Part shown: piece after piece, positions 1 through 8,022 of the stretch
Layout of the letters: every line of letters begins with the position of its first letter
How positions within the stretch are numbered: position 1 is the first letter of the stretch
Assembly: GCA_035691065.1 (NCBI GenBank)
Contig: DASSJT010000087.1
Coordinates: forward strand, 62,001-126,000
Length of the DNA stretch: 64,000 nt
Reading direction: 5' to 3'
Source of the DNA: DASSJT01 sp035691065
Lineage (GTDB): Bacteria > Actinomycetota > Actinomycetes > Actinomycetales > Dermatophilaceae
Program-made: the position numbers and the translations under genes
The notes under the pieces: model-generated
The model's input: only the letters and a program-made list of their open reading frames with translations
Told to the model about the DNA's origin: nothing
Database searches by the model: none

Positions 1-261
1 TGGCAGGCCATGCTGCGGGGGTTCCTGGGCGTGCGCGTCCGGTCGGGCGGACTGGAGCTCGACCCCCATCTCCCGGGGAAGTGGGAACGCGTTGCGGTTC
101 GCTTCGGCTGCCTTGGGCGCTGGGTGCGCATTGGAGTCACGCCCGAGGAGGTGGTCGTGGAGACCGACCGGCCGCTGGAGGTGGCGCTGGCCGGCGCGAA
201 GGCGCAGGTTGTCGATGGCCGGGCCGTCCTGGCCCGCCAAGGGGAGTGTGAGGCGCAATGA
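1..261 (+). CDS. C-terminal end of a GH65-type glycoside phosphorylase/hydrolase (partial)
   Basis: The reading frame is open from the first base, so the 5' part lies outside the window. The visible 86 residues contain GFLGVRVRSGGLELDPHLP followed by a W-x-x-V-x-V-RF strand and a GRWVRIGVT segment. This matches the small C-terminal beta-sandwich that ends family GH65 enzymes (trehalose, maltose or kojibiose phosphorylases and relatives). The catalytic barrel is not visible, so substrate and chemistry cannot be named. The stop overlaps the start of the next gene (ATGA), which suggests translational coupling. The neighbouring glycosyltransferase and debranching genes fit alpha-glucan or trehalose metabolism. 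Assignment rests on the C-terminal motif only. Confidence 0.6.
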   Translation, partial: WQAMLRGFLGVRVRSGGLELDPHLPGKWERVAVRFGCLGRWVRIGVTPEEVVVETDRPLEVALAGAKAQVVDGRAVLARQGECEAQ

Positions 262-944
262 CACCGGTAGTGGCTCTCAAAGGAGCGAGCGGCGCGGACC
301 CCGTCGACCGTGTGGCGCGGGGGCTCGCAGCAGCGTTGGGCAGCGACAGCGTCCGCTCGTGCACCGACCCGGAGCACGGCTGGGAGCCTGGCGACGTGTG
401 TGTGATGGCCCGAGGGGACCCCTCGGTGTCGTGGCTGGCGCTGGCCCAGTCGCTGCACCAGCCGCTCGTGGTGGTGCCCTCGGGGGTGCCTGAGGAGTAT
501 GCCGTGCGGCGGGTCCTCGTACCCCTCGACGGCACCGCGGAGTCGGCTTCGGCGGTGCAGCAGACCGTTGACCTCCTCGCGGGCGAAGGAGTGGAGATCA
601 TCGTGCTGCACGTCTTCCACGCCAAGAACGTGCCGCACTTCTGGGACCAGGCGAGTCACGCTGAGCAGGCCTGGTCGGAGGAGTTCAGGGCCCGGTTCTG
701 CCGGGAGCATGAGGTCCAGCTGGTCCTGCGCGCCGGCACGCCGGGAGATCGCCTGTTGGACGCCGCGGTCGACGAGCGAGCCGACCTCGTCGTCCTGGGC
801 TGGTCGCAGCGGCATTCAGGGGGGCATGCCGCCACGGTCCGCCGGGCGGTTGCCGAGACCGCGGTGCCGATCATGCTCGTGCCGCTGGCGAAGGCATCGG
901 GACCTTCTCCCCTGTCCTCCCGACCGAAGGCCGCGATGTCCTGA
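258..944 (+). CDS. Universal stress protein (UspA-like) family protein
   Basis: This 228-residue protein has a UspA fold in its second half. Residues about 83-95 read VRRVLVPLDGTAE, the usual first strand and Asp of the family. Residues about 170-205 carry ADLVVLGWSQRH followed by AVPIMLVPL, the place of the nucleotide-binding loop and last strand. The canonical G-x2-G-x9-G(S/T) loop is degenerate, so ATP binding is uncertain. The N-terminal 80 residues resemble a second, eroded Usp repeat. It overlaps the GH65 stop by 4 bp and sits 3 bp before a zinc-ribbon gene, so it probably belongs to the same carbohydrate operon. Confidence 0.75.
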   Translation: MTPVVALKGASGADPVDRVARGLAAALGSDSVRSCTDPEHGWEPGDVCVMARGDPSVSWLALAQSLHQPLVVVPSGVPEEYAVRRVLVPLDGTAESASAVQQTVDLLAGEGVEIIVLHVFHAKNVPHFWDQASHAEQAWSEEFRARFCREHEVQLVLRAGTPGDRLLDAAVDERADLVVLGWSQRHSGGHAATVRRAVAETAVPIMLVPLAKASGPSPLSSRPKAAMS

Positions 945-947
945 AAC

Positions 948-1205
948 ATGCGCTCGTACCAGGCCCACCTCGACCTCGTCGCGGCGCTCTCCCCGCCCGA
1001 GCACTGCCCGGTGTGCCGCTCCCAGAGCGTGCGTGCCATGTCCACCGCCGACGGGGTTGCCTTCCTGTGCGGGGACTGCTGGCACTGCTGGCGTCCGGTG
1101 TTCGGGGCCCTCAGCCCGGTCGACCCGCACACGTGCACCGCCTGCTCGTACCAGTCCCTGTGCCTGGCTGCCGAGGTGTCCCGCACGGAGAAGGCGGGGG
1201 TCTGA
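948..1205 (+). CDS. Small zinc-ribbon-like protein of unknown function
   Basis: This 85-residue protein carries three cysteine pairs: CPVC near residue 20, CGDC near 41 and CTAC near 63, with a further Cys in QSLCLA. The spacing suggests one or two structural zinc sites. I recognise no named family. It lies 3 bp after the universal stress protein gene and 4 bp before the glycosyltransferase gene, so it is almost certainly co-transcribed with them. It could be a regulatory or scaffolding partner of the glucan enzymes; that is inference from position only. Confidence 0.6.
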   Translation: MRSYQAHLDLVAALSPPEHCPVCRSQSVRAMSTADGVAFLCGDCWHCWRPVFGALSPVDPHTCTACSYQSLCLAAEVSRTEKAGV

Positions 1206-1209
1206 TCCG

Positions 1210-2301
1210 ATGCGTATCGGCTTGGTCGCACCGCCATGGCTGACCGTGCCCCCCACCGGCTACGGAGGAACCGAGCTCGTCATCGACCTGCTCGCTCGCG
1301 GGCTGGCCGCCCGGGGCCATGAGGTCCGGCTCTTCACCGTGGGCACGTCCACCTGCCCCGTGCCCCGCGCGGACGTGTTCGCCGAGCCGCAGGTGCCGAT
1401 GGGCAACACCCTGTCGGAGACCGCGCAGGCCCTGTCCGCCTACCAGGCGCTCGCAGATGTCGACCTGGTCCACGACCACACCACGGTGGGCCCCCTTGCC
1501 GCTGCGGCGGCGGGGGTGTCGGCCGAGGGCCTCGCAGGGGGACTGTCGTGCCCCGTCGTGGTCACCAACCACGGGCCGTTCACGCTGGCCGCGCGCGTGG
1601 TGTTCGAGGAGCTGGCCCGCCACGCCGCGGTCGTCGCGGTCTCGCACGACCAAGCGCGTGCCGCGGGACCCGTGCCGATCTCCGCGGTCATCCACCATGG
1701 CATCGACACCGCGGCCTACCAGCCCGGTCCGGGCTCGGGAGGCTACGCCCTCTTCGTCGGCCGCATGTCGCCCGACAAGGGGGCGCACCGCGCGATTCGC
1801 ATCGCCCGGTCCGCCGGGCTCCCGATCGTGGTGGCCACCAAGGTGCAGGACCGGGAGGAGCGGCAGTTCTTCGTCGAGCAGGTCGAGCCGCTGCTCGGAC
1901 CGGACGTCGAGCTCCTGCATGACGTCGCCATCGACCGCAAGGTCGCGCTCTACCAGGATGCCGTGGCCTTGCTCAACCCGATCAGCTGGCCGGAGCCCTT
2001 CGGACTGGTCATGATCGAGGCGCTCGCCTCAGGAACGCCGGTTCTGGCCTATCCGTCGGGCGCGGCGCCGGAGATCGTCGACCCCGGCCGCACCGGCTTC
2101 CTGTGCAGCGACGAGGACGACATGGCCATGCGGCTCGGCGAGATAGGCCAGATCAGCCGGTTCGCCTGCCGCGAGGCCGCAGAGGAGCGCTTCTCCATGG
2201 AGCGGATGGCAGCCGACCACGAGCGGCTCTACGAGCGCCTGCTGGAGGGGGCAGGCGCGCGGGACTGTCTCACTCGGCTGTCCCACCCCGGTTGGGGGTA
2301 G
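1210..2301 (+). CDS. GT4-family glycosyltransferase
   Basis: The 363-residue product has the GT-B layout. Residues 1-40 (MRIGLVAPPWLTVPPTGYGG) form the N-terminal Rossmann strand and Gly-rich loop of group 1 transferases. A VTNHGPF segment lies near residue 120. YALFVGRMSPDKG near residue 180 opens the C-terminal domain. The donor-site EX7E signature is in PEPFGLVMIEAL near residue 260. The start at 1210 was chosen because the family N-terminus begins there; the frame stays open upstream as a shadow of the previous genes. The donor and acceptor are not predictable. Its place between a GH65 end and a debranching enzyme suggests glucan or compatible-solute synthesis. Confidence 0.85.
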   Translation: MRIGLVAPPWLTVPPTGYGGTELVIDLLARGLAARGHEVRLFTVGTSTCPVPRADVFAEPQVPMGNTLSETAQALSAYQALADVDLVHDHTTVGPLAAAAAGVSAEGLAGGLSCPVVVTNHGPFTLAARVVFEELARHAAVVAVSHDQARAAGPVPISAVIHHGIDTAAYQPGPGSGGYALFVGRMSPDKGAHRAIRIARSAGLPIVVATKVQDREERQFFVEQVEPLLGPDVELLHDVAIDRKVALYQDAVALLNPISWPEPFGLVMIEALASGTPVLAYPSGAAPEIVDPGRTGFLCSDEDDMAMRLGEIGQISRFACREAAEERFSMERMAADHERLYERLLEGAGARDCLTRLSHPGWG

Positions 2302-2419
2302 ACGCGTCGCAGGCTCGATGACGTGTCCACCTCCAGCCGGGGCGGTCGAACGCGCCGCTGAGCACGGCGGCACGGGGGCCGGTCGATTGCATGACCTGGA
2401 TGTGGGTAGCGTGGGACTG

Positions 2420-4546
2420 GTGACTGACGCGTGGACCACGACCTCGTCGCTTCTGGCTCGTGACTCCGGGGCACAGGTGACCGTGATCGAGGGCTCGAGC
2501 TTCTCGCTCGGCGACCGCCGCGGTGACATCGTCCCCGGCGGGTCGCAAGGGCTGTTCGTCCGGGATGTCCGAATCCTCTCGACCTGGGTCATGACCGTTG
2601 ACGGGCTGGTGCTGGAGCCGCTCTCCACGACACAGCCGGATCCTTTCGCGGCCTCGTTCCTCGCGCGGGCCCAGGCGCAGGATGCTGCGGAGAGCGGCCT
2701 ACTGGTCGAACGGCGGCGTTACGTCGGCCATGGCATGCGCGAGGACGTGGTGCTGCGCAACCTGCTCTCCACGCCGATCGACTGCCAACTGGCGATCGAG
2801 GTCCAGTCCGACTTCGCCGACCTCTTCGAGGTCAAGGCCGGTCAGGCGCGCCAGGCGATCCCGTCAGGCCCCGTCGCCGCAGGAGGCGATGCGCGCGTGG
2901 AGCGCCCGGGCGATGAGCACACCTCCGTCGTCATCCGCTCCTCGGCTCAGCCCGGCGTCGATGCGGGCGCGCTCATGTGGCACGTCTCCCTACCGCCTCT
3001 TGGACGGTGGGAGACCAGCCTTGAGGTTGTGCCGACCGTCAACGGCGCGCAGCTGGCGCTCAGGCACCCGGCCGGGATGCCCGTCGAGCACTCCGTGCCG
3101 GCGGTCCAGCTGCGCGAGTGGCGCGAGGGGAGCCCGCTCGTCCGGAGCAGCAGCCCGGACGTGACCCGCGTCCTGCGGCGCTGCGTGGAGGACCTGGGCT
3201 CGCTGCGCATCTACGACGAGGCTCACCCCGACCGGGCGGTCGTGGCCGCCGGAGCGCCGTGGTTCATGGCGCTGTTCGGCCGCGACTCCCTGCTCACCTC
3301 GTGGATGGTGCTTCCGTTCGACACCTCCCTCGCCAGCGGCACCCTCCACACGCTTGCAGAGCACCAGGGCAAGGAGGTCGTGGCCGCCACCGAGGAGGAG
3401 CCGGGCCGCATCCTCCACGAGACCCGCTTCGGCCCTGCCGCGCGCCTCGCCCTCGACGGCAAGAGCGCCTACTACGGCACCGCCGACGCCACTCCGCTCT
3501 TCGTGATGCTCGTCGGCGAGCTGCGGCGGTGGGGCGTGGGCCTCGACGAGCTGCGACCGCTCCTCGGCGCGACCGACGGCGCGCTCCGCTGGATCGAGCG
3601 CTACGGCGACGCCGACGGCGACGGGTTCGTCGAGTACGCCCGCAAGACGGCCGGAAGACTCGCGAACCAGGGCTGGAAGGACTCATGGGACGGTGTCTCC
3701 TTCGCCGACGGCCGTTACGCCGAGCCGCCCATCGCCCTCGCCGAGGTCCAGGGCTATGTGTATGCCGCCTACCGCGCCCGAGCCCAGCTGGCCGCCGAGC
3801 TGGGCGACCGGGCGACGGAGCGCCGGTGCGCCGACCAGGCTGCCCGCTTGAAGGAACGCTTCAACCAAGCGTTCTGGCTCGAGGAGCTGGGATGGTTCGC
3901 CCTGGCCCTGGACGGCGACAAGCACCCGGTGGACTCGTTGGCGTCGAACATGGGCCACTGCCTCTGGACCGGGATCGTCGAGGAGGAGCTGGCCCCGAAG
4001 GTCGCGGCGAGGCTGCTGTCGCCGGAGATGTTCAGTGGCTGGGGGATCCGCACCCTGGCCTCGTCGATGGCGGCCTACAACCCGATGAGCTACCACAACG
4101 GCTCGGTGTGGCCCCATGACAACGCCCTGTGTGCCGCCGGCCTGATGCGCTATGGGTTCGTCGACGAGGCGACCAAGGTCGCCACCGCGGTCTTCGATGC
4201 TGCCAACCACTTCGACCACCGACTGCCCGAGCTCTTCTGCGGGTTCTCCAGCACCGAGTTCGACCGCCCGATCCCCTACCCCACCTCATGCTCGCCCCAG
4301 GCCTGGGCCTCAGCGGCACCCCTCGAGCTGCTGCGCACGCTGCTGCGCCTGGAGCCGAACGCGCCCTCCGGCCAGGTCAACTGCGCACCGGTGGTGCCGG
4401 AGCGCTACCTGCCGCTCTTCCTCGGGCCGATCAAGGTGGGCCCGGTGTCGGTGAGCATCGACGTCGACCGCGACGGGTGGATCGCCCGCGGGTCCGACCA
4501 GCGGGCGCTCAAGGTGGCGTCTGGGACCGTGCCCGTCTCCCACTGA
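2420..4546 (+). CDS. Glycogen debranching-type amylo-alpha-1,6-glucosidase
   Basis: The product has an N-terminal GDE_N_bis-like beta domain (VTVIEGSSFSLGDRRGDI near residue 20) and a C-terminal (alpha/alpha)6 barrel. Barrel motifs include APWFMALFGRDSLLTSW near 270, NQGWKDSWDGVSF near 415 and NPMSYHNGSVWPHDNAL near 555. These are typical of bacterial enzymes annotated as amylo-alpha-1,6-glucosidases acting on glycogen branch stubs. I chose the GTG at 2420 because family homology begins at TDAW. An ATG at 2318, or GTGs at 2402 and 2411, would add up to 34 residues with no recognisable homology. Directly downstream is a GC-rich tandem repeat. Confidence 0.82.
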   Translation: MTDAWTTTSSLLARDSGAQVTVIEGSSFSLGDRRGDIVPGGSQGLFVRDVRILSTWVMTVDGLVLEPLSTTQPDPFAASFLARAQAQDAAESGLLVERRRYVGHGMREDVVLRNLLSTPIDCQLAIEVQSDFADLFEVKAGQARQAIPSGPVAAGGDARVERPGDEHTSVVIRSSAQPGVDAGALMWHVSLPPLGRWETSLEVVPTVNGAQLALRHPAGMPVEHSVPAVQLREWREGSPLVRSSSPDVTRVLRRCVEDLGSLRIYDEAHPDRAVVAAGAPWFMALFGRDSLLTSWMVLPFDTSLASGTLHTLAEHQGKEVVAATEEEPGRILHETRFGPAARLALDGKSAYYGTADATPLFVMLVGELRRWGVGLDELRPLLGATDGALRWIERYGDADGDGFVEYARKTAGRLANQGWKDSWDGVSFADGRYAEPPIALAEVQGYVYAAYRARAQLAAELGDRATERRCADQAARLKERFNQAFWLEELGWFALALDGDKHPVDSLASNMGHCLWTGIVEEELAPKVAARLLSPEMFSGWGIRTLASSMAAYNPMSYHNGSVWPHDNALCAAGLMRYGFVDEATKVATAVFDAANHFDHRLPELFCGFSSTEFDRPIPYPTSCSPQAWASAAPLELLRTLLRLEPNAPSGQVNCAPVVPERYLPLFLGPIKVGPVSVSIDVDRDGWIARGSDQRALKVASGTVPVSH

Positions 4547-4565
4547 GCCGGCCGACTGTCCGCAC

Positions 4566-4659
4566 GGGCCGCGGCCGACCGTCCGCCCGGGCCGCGGGCG
4601 ACCGTCATGCGCGGGCCGCGGGCGACCGTCATGCGCGGGCCGCGGCCACCGTCGATGCG
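4566..4659 (+). repeat. Four tandem copies of a 23-24 bp GC-rich unit
   Basis: Four units start with GGGCCGCGG and continue (g/c)cgaccgtc. The two central copies, 4589-4612 and 4613-4636, are identical. The array fills the gap between the debranching gene and the next gene. GGGCCGCGG contains the palindrome CCGCGG, but no long hairpin forms. Confidence 0.85.
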
Positions 4660-4680
4660 TCGGCGCCCGGCCGGCCGGAC

Positions 4681-4686
4681 TAGCCT
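4681..4686 (+). promoter_or_regulatory. Putative -10 box of a leaderless transcript (TAGCCT)
   Basis: TAGCCT ends 6 nt before the ATG at 4693, and there is no Shine-Dalgarno sequence. This spacing puts the transcription start at or next to the start codon. The same geometry recurs at several other genes in this window. Confidence 0.55.
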
Positions 4687-4692
4687 CCCCCT

Positions 4693-5571
4693 ATGCGCTA
4701 CGGCATCACGATCCTGCCCGAGTTTCGCTGGGCCGACGCTGCGCCGAAGTGGCGCGACGCCGAGGCGCTGGGCTTCGACCACGCCTGGACCTACGACCAC
4801 CTCGTGTGGAGCGGTCTCCCGGATGCGCCATGGTTCGGCGCCCTCCCCACACTGACCGCAGCGGCCACGGTCACCAGCACGATCCGCCTGGGCACCTGTG
4901 TCAGCTCGCCCAACTACCGCCACCCCTACGTCTTCGCGCGCGACCTGCTGGCGGTCGACGACGTCTCAGCCGGACGTGTGGTCTGCGGCCTGGGCACCGG
5001 TGGTGACCTCGACTCGCGCATCCTCGGTGAGATGCAGGGCCTCGGTGACCGGGTGAGCCGCTTCGAGGAGTTCGTCGGGCTCCTCGACCGCCTGCTCACC
5101 GAGGACCACGTCGACCACGCCGGCGACTTCTACCGCACCATCGACGCCCGCACCCTGCCGGGGCCCGTGCAGCGACCAAGGATCCCCTTCGTCATCGCCG
5201 CTAACGGTCCACGCTCGCTGCGCCTCGCGGCTCAGCACGGGCAGGGGTGGATCACCACCGGGCCCACCGCCGAGACCCTCGACGAGTGGTTCGCGGGCGC
5301 GCGCGAGCTCGCAGGCCGGCTCGACGACGCGCTCGAGGGCGCCGGGCGCGACCGGGTCGGCTTCGCCCGCTACCTCCTGCTCGACGCCTCGCCGCAGTTC
5401 TCGCTCGCCAGCGTCGAGGTCTTCGAGGACATGGCCGGCCGGGCGGGCGACCTCGGCTTCACGGATGTGGTCACCCATTGGCCGAGACCGCAGAGCCCGT
5501 ATGCCGGTGAGCTGGCCACCCTCGAAGCCGTCGCCAGCCGCTTCATGTCAGATCGCACCCAGGCCGGCTGA
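4693..5571 (+). CDS. LLM-class F420-dependent oxidoreductase
   Basis: The 292-residue protein has a luciferase-like TIM barrel. MRYGITILPEFRWAD forms strand 1, GFDHAWTYDHL near residue 30 is the usual E/D-rich cofactor region, and GRVVCGLGTGGDLDSRI near 98 is the F420/FMN phosphate loop with the conserved G-x-G-T/S-G pattern. IPFVIAANGPRSLRLAAQHGQGW near 165 is the second family signature. Such enzymes use reduced or oxidised F420 on diverse substrates, so the substrate is unknown. Transcription appears leaderless from the box at 4681. It converges with rskA on the other strand. Confidence 0.85.
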   Translation: MRYGITILPEFRWADAAPKWRDAEALGFDHAWTYDHLVWSGLPDAPWFGALPTLTAAATVTSTIRLGTCVSSPNYRHPYVFARDLLAVDDVSAGRVVCGLGTGGDLDSRILGEMQGLGDRVSRFEEFVGLLDRLLTEDHVDHAGDFYRTIDARTLPGPVQRPRIPFVIAANGPRSLRLAAQHGQGWITTGPTAETLDEWFAGARELAGRLDDALEGAGRDRVGFARYLLLDASPQFSLASVEVFEDMAGRAGDLGFTDVVTHWPRPQSPYAGELATLEAVASRFMSDRTQAG

Positions 5572-5584
5572 GTGACCGACCCGT

Positions 5585-5661
5585 CGGTGGCGCCGGCGCG
5601 GTCTCAGGCCAGTGGTGGCCCCGGCGGCCGACCCGCCGGTGGCGCCGGCGGTCTCAGGCCA
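5585..5661. repeat. Direct repeat of about 25 bp between convergent genes
   Basis: Copy 1 is at 5585-5611 and copy 2 at 5637-5661. Both read cggtggcgccggcg, then gtctcaggcca, with a 2-bp indel between them. The stop codon of the minus-strand rskA gene lies inside copy 2. This resembles the other 3'-end duplications in the window. Confidence 0.7.
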
Positions 5662-6574
5662 ACGGGAAGAGCACCAGCGGAGCACTCGTGGGTTCCGGGG
5701 AGCCGCCGGCCGGCTCCAGCGTGATGCCGACGCCGGTGGCCGCGGTCGCGTCACCCTGCAGCACGACCGAGACGCGCTCGGCCGAGCTGTGCGGCATGAG
5801 GCCCGCAGAATGCATGGCCCCGGCGTTGTCCTCGAACCACAGCTGGTAGTCCTTCCCGGCCGGGGCGGCGCCCATGTGGTCGGCCACGATGACCGCCTGG
5901 CCCAGGGACTTGCTCCGGACGATCGTCGCGGTGGCCGAGCCGACCTGCCGCTCGACCCGCTGGGCATCCGGCGCCTGAAGCACCCGCTCGACGGCGGTCA
6001 GCCGAGGCGCCTCGTTGTTCCAGGGGCTCCAGACCAGGCCCGCCATGGCGAGTACGGCTGCTGCGGCGGCCGCGAGCAGCCACGTGACCGCGCGGCCTCT
6101 CCGCCGGCGCTCCGCCAGGCTGACGGGGGCGGGCGGCTGCGCCCCTGGGGTCGACTCCCCGGCCGCCGTCTCGGGCGCTGACGGGGGGTGGGTGCCGGGC
6201 CCGGCCCGCGTCCCTTCGCCGGGTGTTGCGGGCGCCGGTGTTGCGGGCGCCGGTGTTGCGGGCGCCGGTGTTGCGGGCGCCGGTGCTGCGGGCGCCGGTG
6301 TTGCAGGCACCAGTACTGCGGGCGCCTGGGTGCCGGGCAGTGCCGGTGGAAGGGGCCGGACGGTCCGGATCTCCCTGAGGACGGCGTCCTTCACGCGGGC
6401 GGGCGGGGGCGTCTCGGCCAGCGAGGACAGCGCTGCTGCCGCTGCGCGCAGGCTGGCCAGCTCGGCGCGGCACATCGCGCACTCGGCGAGGTGCGCCTCG
6501 AATGCGGCGCGCTCGACATCGTCCAGTGCGTCAACGGCATAGGCGCCGACCAGGCTGTGCGAGTCCACGTTCAT
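5654..6574 (-). CDS. rskA: Anti-sigma-K factor RskA family protein
   Basis: The 306-residue membrane protein begins with an anti-sigma zinc motif, H28-x3-C32-x2-C35 (HLAECAMC), which should hold the cognate sigma factor at the membrane. A Pro/Ala linker follows. One transmembrane helix is at about residues 163-183. An extracytoplasmic RskA domain (PF10099 type) is at about 195-306, with the DYQLWFEDNAG motif. The gene starts inside the end of sigK (4-bp overlap), the standard sigma/anti-sigma arrangement. In mycobacteria RskA is released by regulated proteolysis; the same is likely here but not visible. The linker is encoded by a 15-bp tandem repeat and may vary in length between strains. Confidence 0.88.
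   Translation of the reverse strand: MNVDSHSLVGAYAVDALDDVERAAFEAHLAECAMCRAELASLRAAAAALSSLAETPPPARVKDAVLREIRTVRPLPPALPGTQAPAVLVPATPAPAAPAPATPAPATPAPATPAPATPGEGTRAGPGTHPPSAPETAAGESTPGAQPPAPVSLAERRRRGRAVTWLLAAAAAAVLAMAGLVWSPWNNEAPRLTAVERVLQAPDAQRVERQVGSATATIVRSKSLGQAVIVADHMGAAPAGKDYQLWFEDNAGAMHSAGLMPHSSAERVSVVLQGDATAATGVGITLEPAGGSPEPTSAPLVLFPLA
6226..6330 (-). repeat. 15-bp coding minisatellite (7 copies) in the RskA linker
   Basis: Seven 15-bp units (plus-strand ttgcgggcgccggtg) run without a break. The first four are identical and the last three diverge. On the coding strand each encodes A-P-A-T-P or a variant, so copy-number change would lengthen or shorten the periplasm-to-cytoplasm linker in 5-residue steps without a frameshift. 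Confidence 0.9.
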
Positions 6575-7185
6575 GACTCCAGTCCCAACGTGTCGCGCAG
6601 GCGGATGAGTCCGTCTCTGATTCTCGTCTTCGCCGTCCCGAGGGGAAGGCCCAGCATGGTCGCGACCTCGGTGTGGGTGTAGCCGCCGAAGTAGGCCAGC
6701 TCCAGGGCGCCGCGCTGGGAGTCGGTCAGGGAGTCCAGCGCCCGCCTGACCCGCTCCCGGTCGAGCCGCCGCTCGGCGCGCTCGGCCGTCTCGTCGAAGG
6801 GTGTCTCCTGGGTGGTCGCCTCGTACGTGCTGTCGCGACGACGCGCCGCCTCCGACGAGCGGACCCGGTCGACGGCCTTGCGGTGGGCGATGGTCATCAT
6901 CCAGCTGATCGCGCTGCCGAGCGACGCGTCGAACCGCGCGCTCGTCCGCCAGATCTCGAGGAAGGCCTCCTGCGTCACCTCCTCGGCCTGGGCCGGGTCG
7001 CGGACGACCCGCAGGACGAGCCCGTGCAGGCGGCCCGAGGTGGCGTCGTAGAGGGCGCTGAACGCCGCCTCGTCGCCGAGTCCGGACGAGCGGATCAGGG
7101 CCGCAAGGTCGGCCAGGTCGGCCGTCGGGGGCGCAGTCTCCCCAGGCGCTTCGCCTGGGGGGACTGCGGACATGGTGACCATCAT
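6571..7185 (-). CDS. sigK: ECF RNA polymerase sigma factor, SigK type
   Basis: The product contains sigma region 2 (GRLHGLVLRVVRDPAQAEEVTQEAFLEIW, then SWMMTIAHRKAVDRVR) and region 4 (LDSLTDSQRGALELAYFGGYTHTEVATMLGLPLGTAKTRIRDGL). This is a group 4 (ECF) factor without region 3. Coupling to an RskA-type anti-sigma gene and adjacency to a fasciclin lipoprotein and a molybdopterin oxidoreductase identify it as SigK-like. In mycobacteria SigK drives the fasciclin antigens MPT70 and MPT83. The start is uncertain: ATG codons at 7185, 7182 and 7173 are all possible and none has a strong ribosome-binding site. Confidence 0.85.
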   Translation of the reverse strand: MMVTMSAVPPGEAPGETAPPTADLADLAALIRSSGLGDEAAFSALYDATSGRLHGLVLRVVRDPAQAEEVTQEAFLEIWRTSARFDASLGSAISWMMTIAHRKAVDRVRSSEAARRRDSTYEATTQETPFDETAERAERRLDRERVRRALDSLTDSQRGALELAYFGGYTHTEVATMLGLPLGTAKTRIRDGLIRLRDTLGLES

Positions 7186-7224
7186 GGGGTGCGGGTGCGT
7201 CCTGCCGCGACAGCTGCGCCGCAA

Positions 7225-7866
7225 CTACTGCGGCAGGAGGACCTTGTCGATGATGTAGACGGTGGCGTTCGCCGTCTGGACGTTGCCGCAGACCACCTTC
7301 GCCGCGCCGACCATGAAGTCGGGTGCGGAGCCGGTCACGGTGATCGTGGTGCCGGCGAGGGTCTGGTGCTCTCCGGCCACCCGGTCAGGGCTCAGCCGAC
7401 CCGCCACGACGTGGTTGGTCAGCACCTTGGTCAGCAGACCCTTGGGGTCCTTCATCGCCGCGTCGAGGGTTGCCTTGGGGAGCGCAGCAAAAGCGTCGTT
7501 GGTCGGGGCGAAGACCGTGATGTCCTTCGCGCTGTTCAGCGTCGAGGCGAGGCCTGCGGCGCCGACGGCCGAGACCAGCTGGCTCAGCACCGGGTTGTTG
7601 CTCGCCGCCGTGGCGACCGGATCGGTGGCCATGCCGGAGAAGGAGCCCTTCCCGGTGGCCGGGACCGCGGAGCAGGCGGGGCCGAACGGAGCGGTCGCCA
7701 TGCTGTCGCTGCCGGAGCCGGTCGAGCTGGGGCTGGAGGTGGACGAGTTCGACTGGGGCATCGCGTCGCCCGCGGCACTGGCGCTGTCGCTCGAGCCGCA
7801 GGCGGCGAGGCCCAGCGGCACGGCAAGGGCGAGCGCGGCGAGGCAGCCGCGTCGGGTCGGGCTCAT
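7225..7866 (-). CDS. Fasciclin (FAS1)-domain lipoprotein, MPT70/MPT83-like
   Basis: This 213-residue protein is exported and lipid-anchored: a basic n-region and hydrophobic core lead to lipobox L-A-A-C with Cys23. A Ser/Thr-rich spacer follows, then one FAS1 domain from about residue 80 to the end. It has the conserved segments ITVFAPTNDAFAALP (near 115), the LTNHVVAGRLS region and the closing strand ATVYIIDKVLLP. A strong ribosome site GAAGGAGT lies 6 nt before the ATG. The upstream region carries a SigK-like promoter, so it is the expected target of the adjacent sigma factor. FAS1 proteins usually act in adhesion; the ligand here is unknown. Confidence 0.92.
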   Translation of the reverse strand: MSPTRRGCLAALALAVPLGLAACGSSDSASAAGDAMPQSNSSTSSPSSTGSGSDSMATAPFGPACSAVPATGKGSFSGMATDPVATAASNNPVLSQLVSAVGAAGLASTLNSAKDITVFAPTNDAFAALPKATLDAAMKDPKGLLTKVLTNHVVAGRLSPDRVAGEHQTLAGTTITVTGSAPDFMVGAAKVVCGNVQTANATVYIIDKVLLPQ

Positions 7867-7902
7867 GTTCGGACTCCTTCGTAGGGCGTTCTGACATGAG
7901 TC

Positions 7903-7930
7903 ATTCGGAGCCGCTGCCTCAGCGGATTGG
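7903..7930 (-). promoter_or_regulatory. SigK-like promoter for the fasciclin gene
   Basis: On the minus strand CCAATC (7930-7925) is followed after 16 bp by CCGAAT (7908-7903). The mycobacterial SigK consensus is CCATCC - 16/17 bp - CCGAAT, so the -10 is exact and the -35 is close. It lies 37 bp upstream of the fasciclin ATG, ahead of the strong ribosome site. Confidence 0.65.
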
Positions 7931-7956
7931 ATTGCAGTTCAGGCAAATTCGATCAC

Positions 7957-7994
7957 GGAGATTCGCTCACAGATCGCTCAGGGAGATTCGCTCA
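7957..7994. repeat. Direct repeat GGAGATTCGCTCA, two copies 25 bp apart
   Basis: The 13-mer occurs at 7957-7969 and 7982-7994, with a partial copy (gatcgctca) between them. It lies between the fasciclin promoter and the 3' end of the molybdopterin oxidoreductase gene, and belongs to the 3'-end short-repeat pattern of the window. Confidence 0.7.
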
Positions 7995-8022
7995 GGCGAG
8001 CTCGCTCCGAGGAGCTGGTGGT

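Noticed and set aside
499..1209. Long upstream extension of the glycosyltransferase frame
   Set aside because: It overlaps the universal stress and zinc-ribbon genes and lacks homology; the family start is at 1210.
3118..4119. Arg/Gly-rich 333-codon frame within the debranching gene
   Set aside because: It is a shadow in another frame, with no start context or motif.
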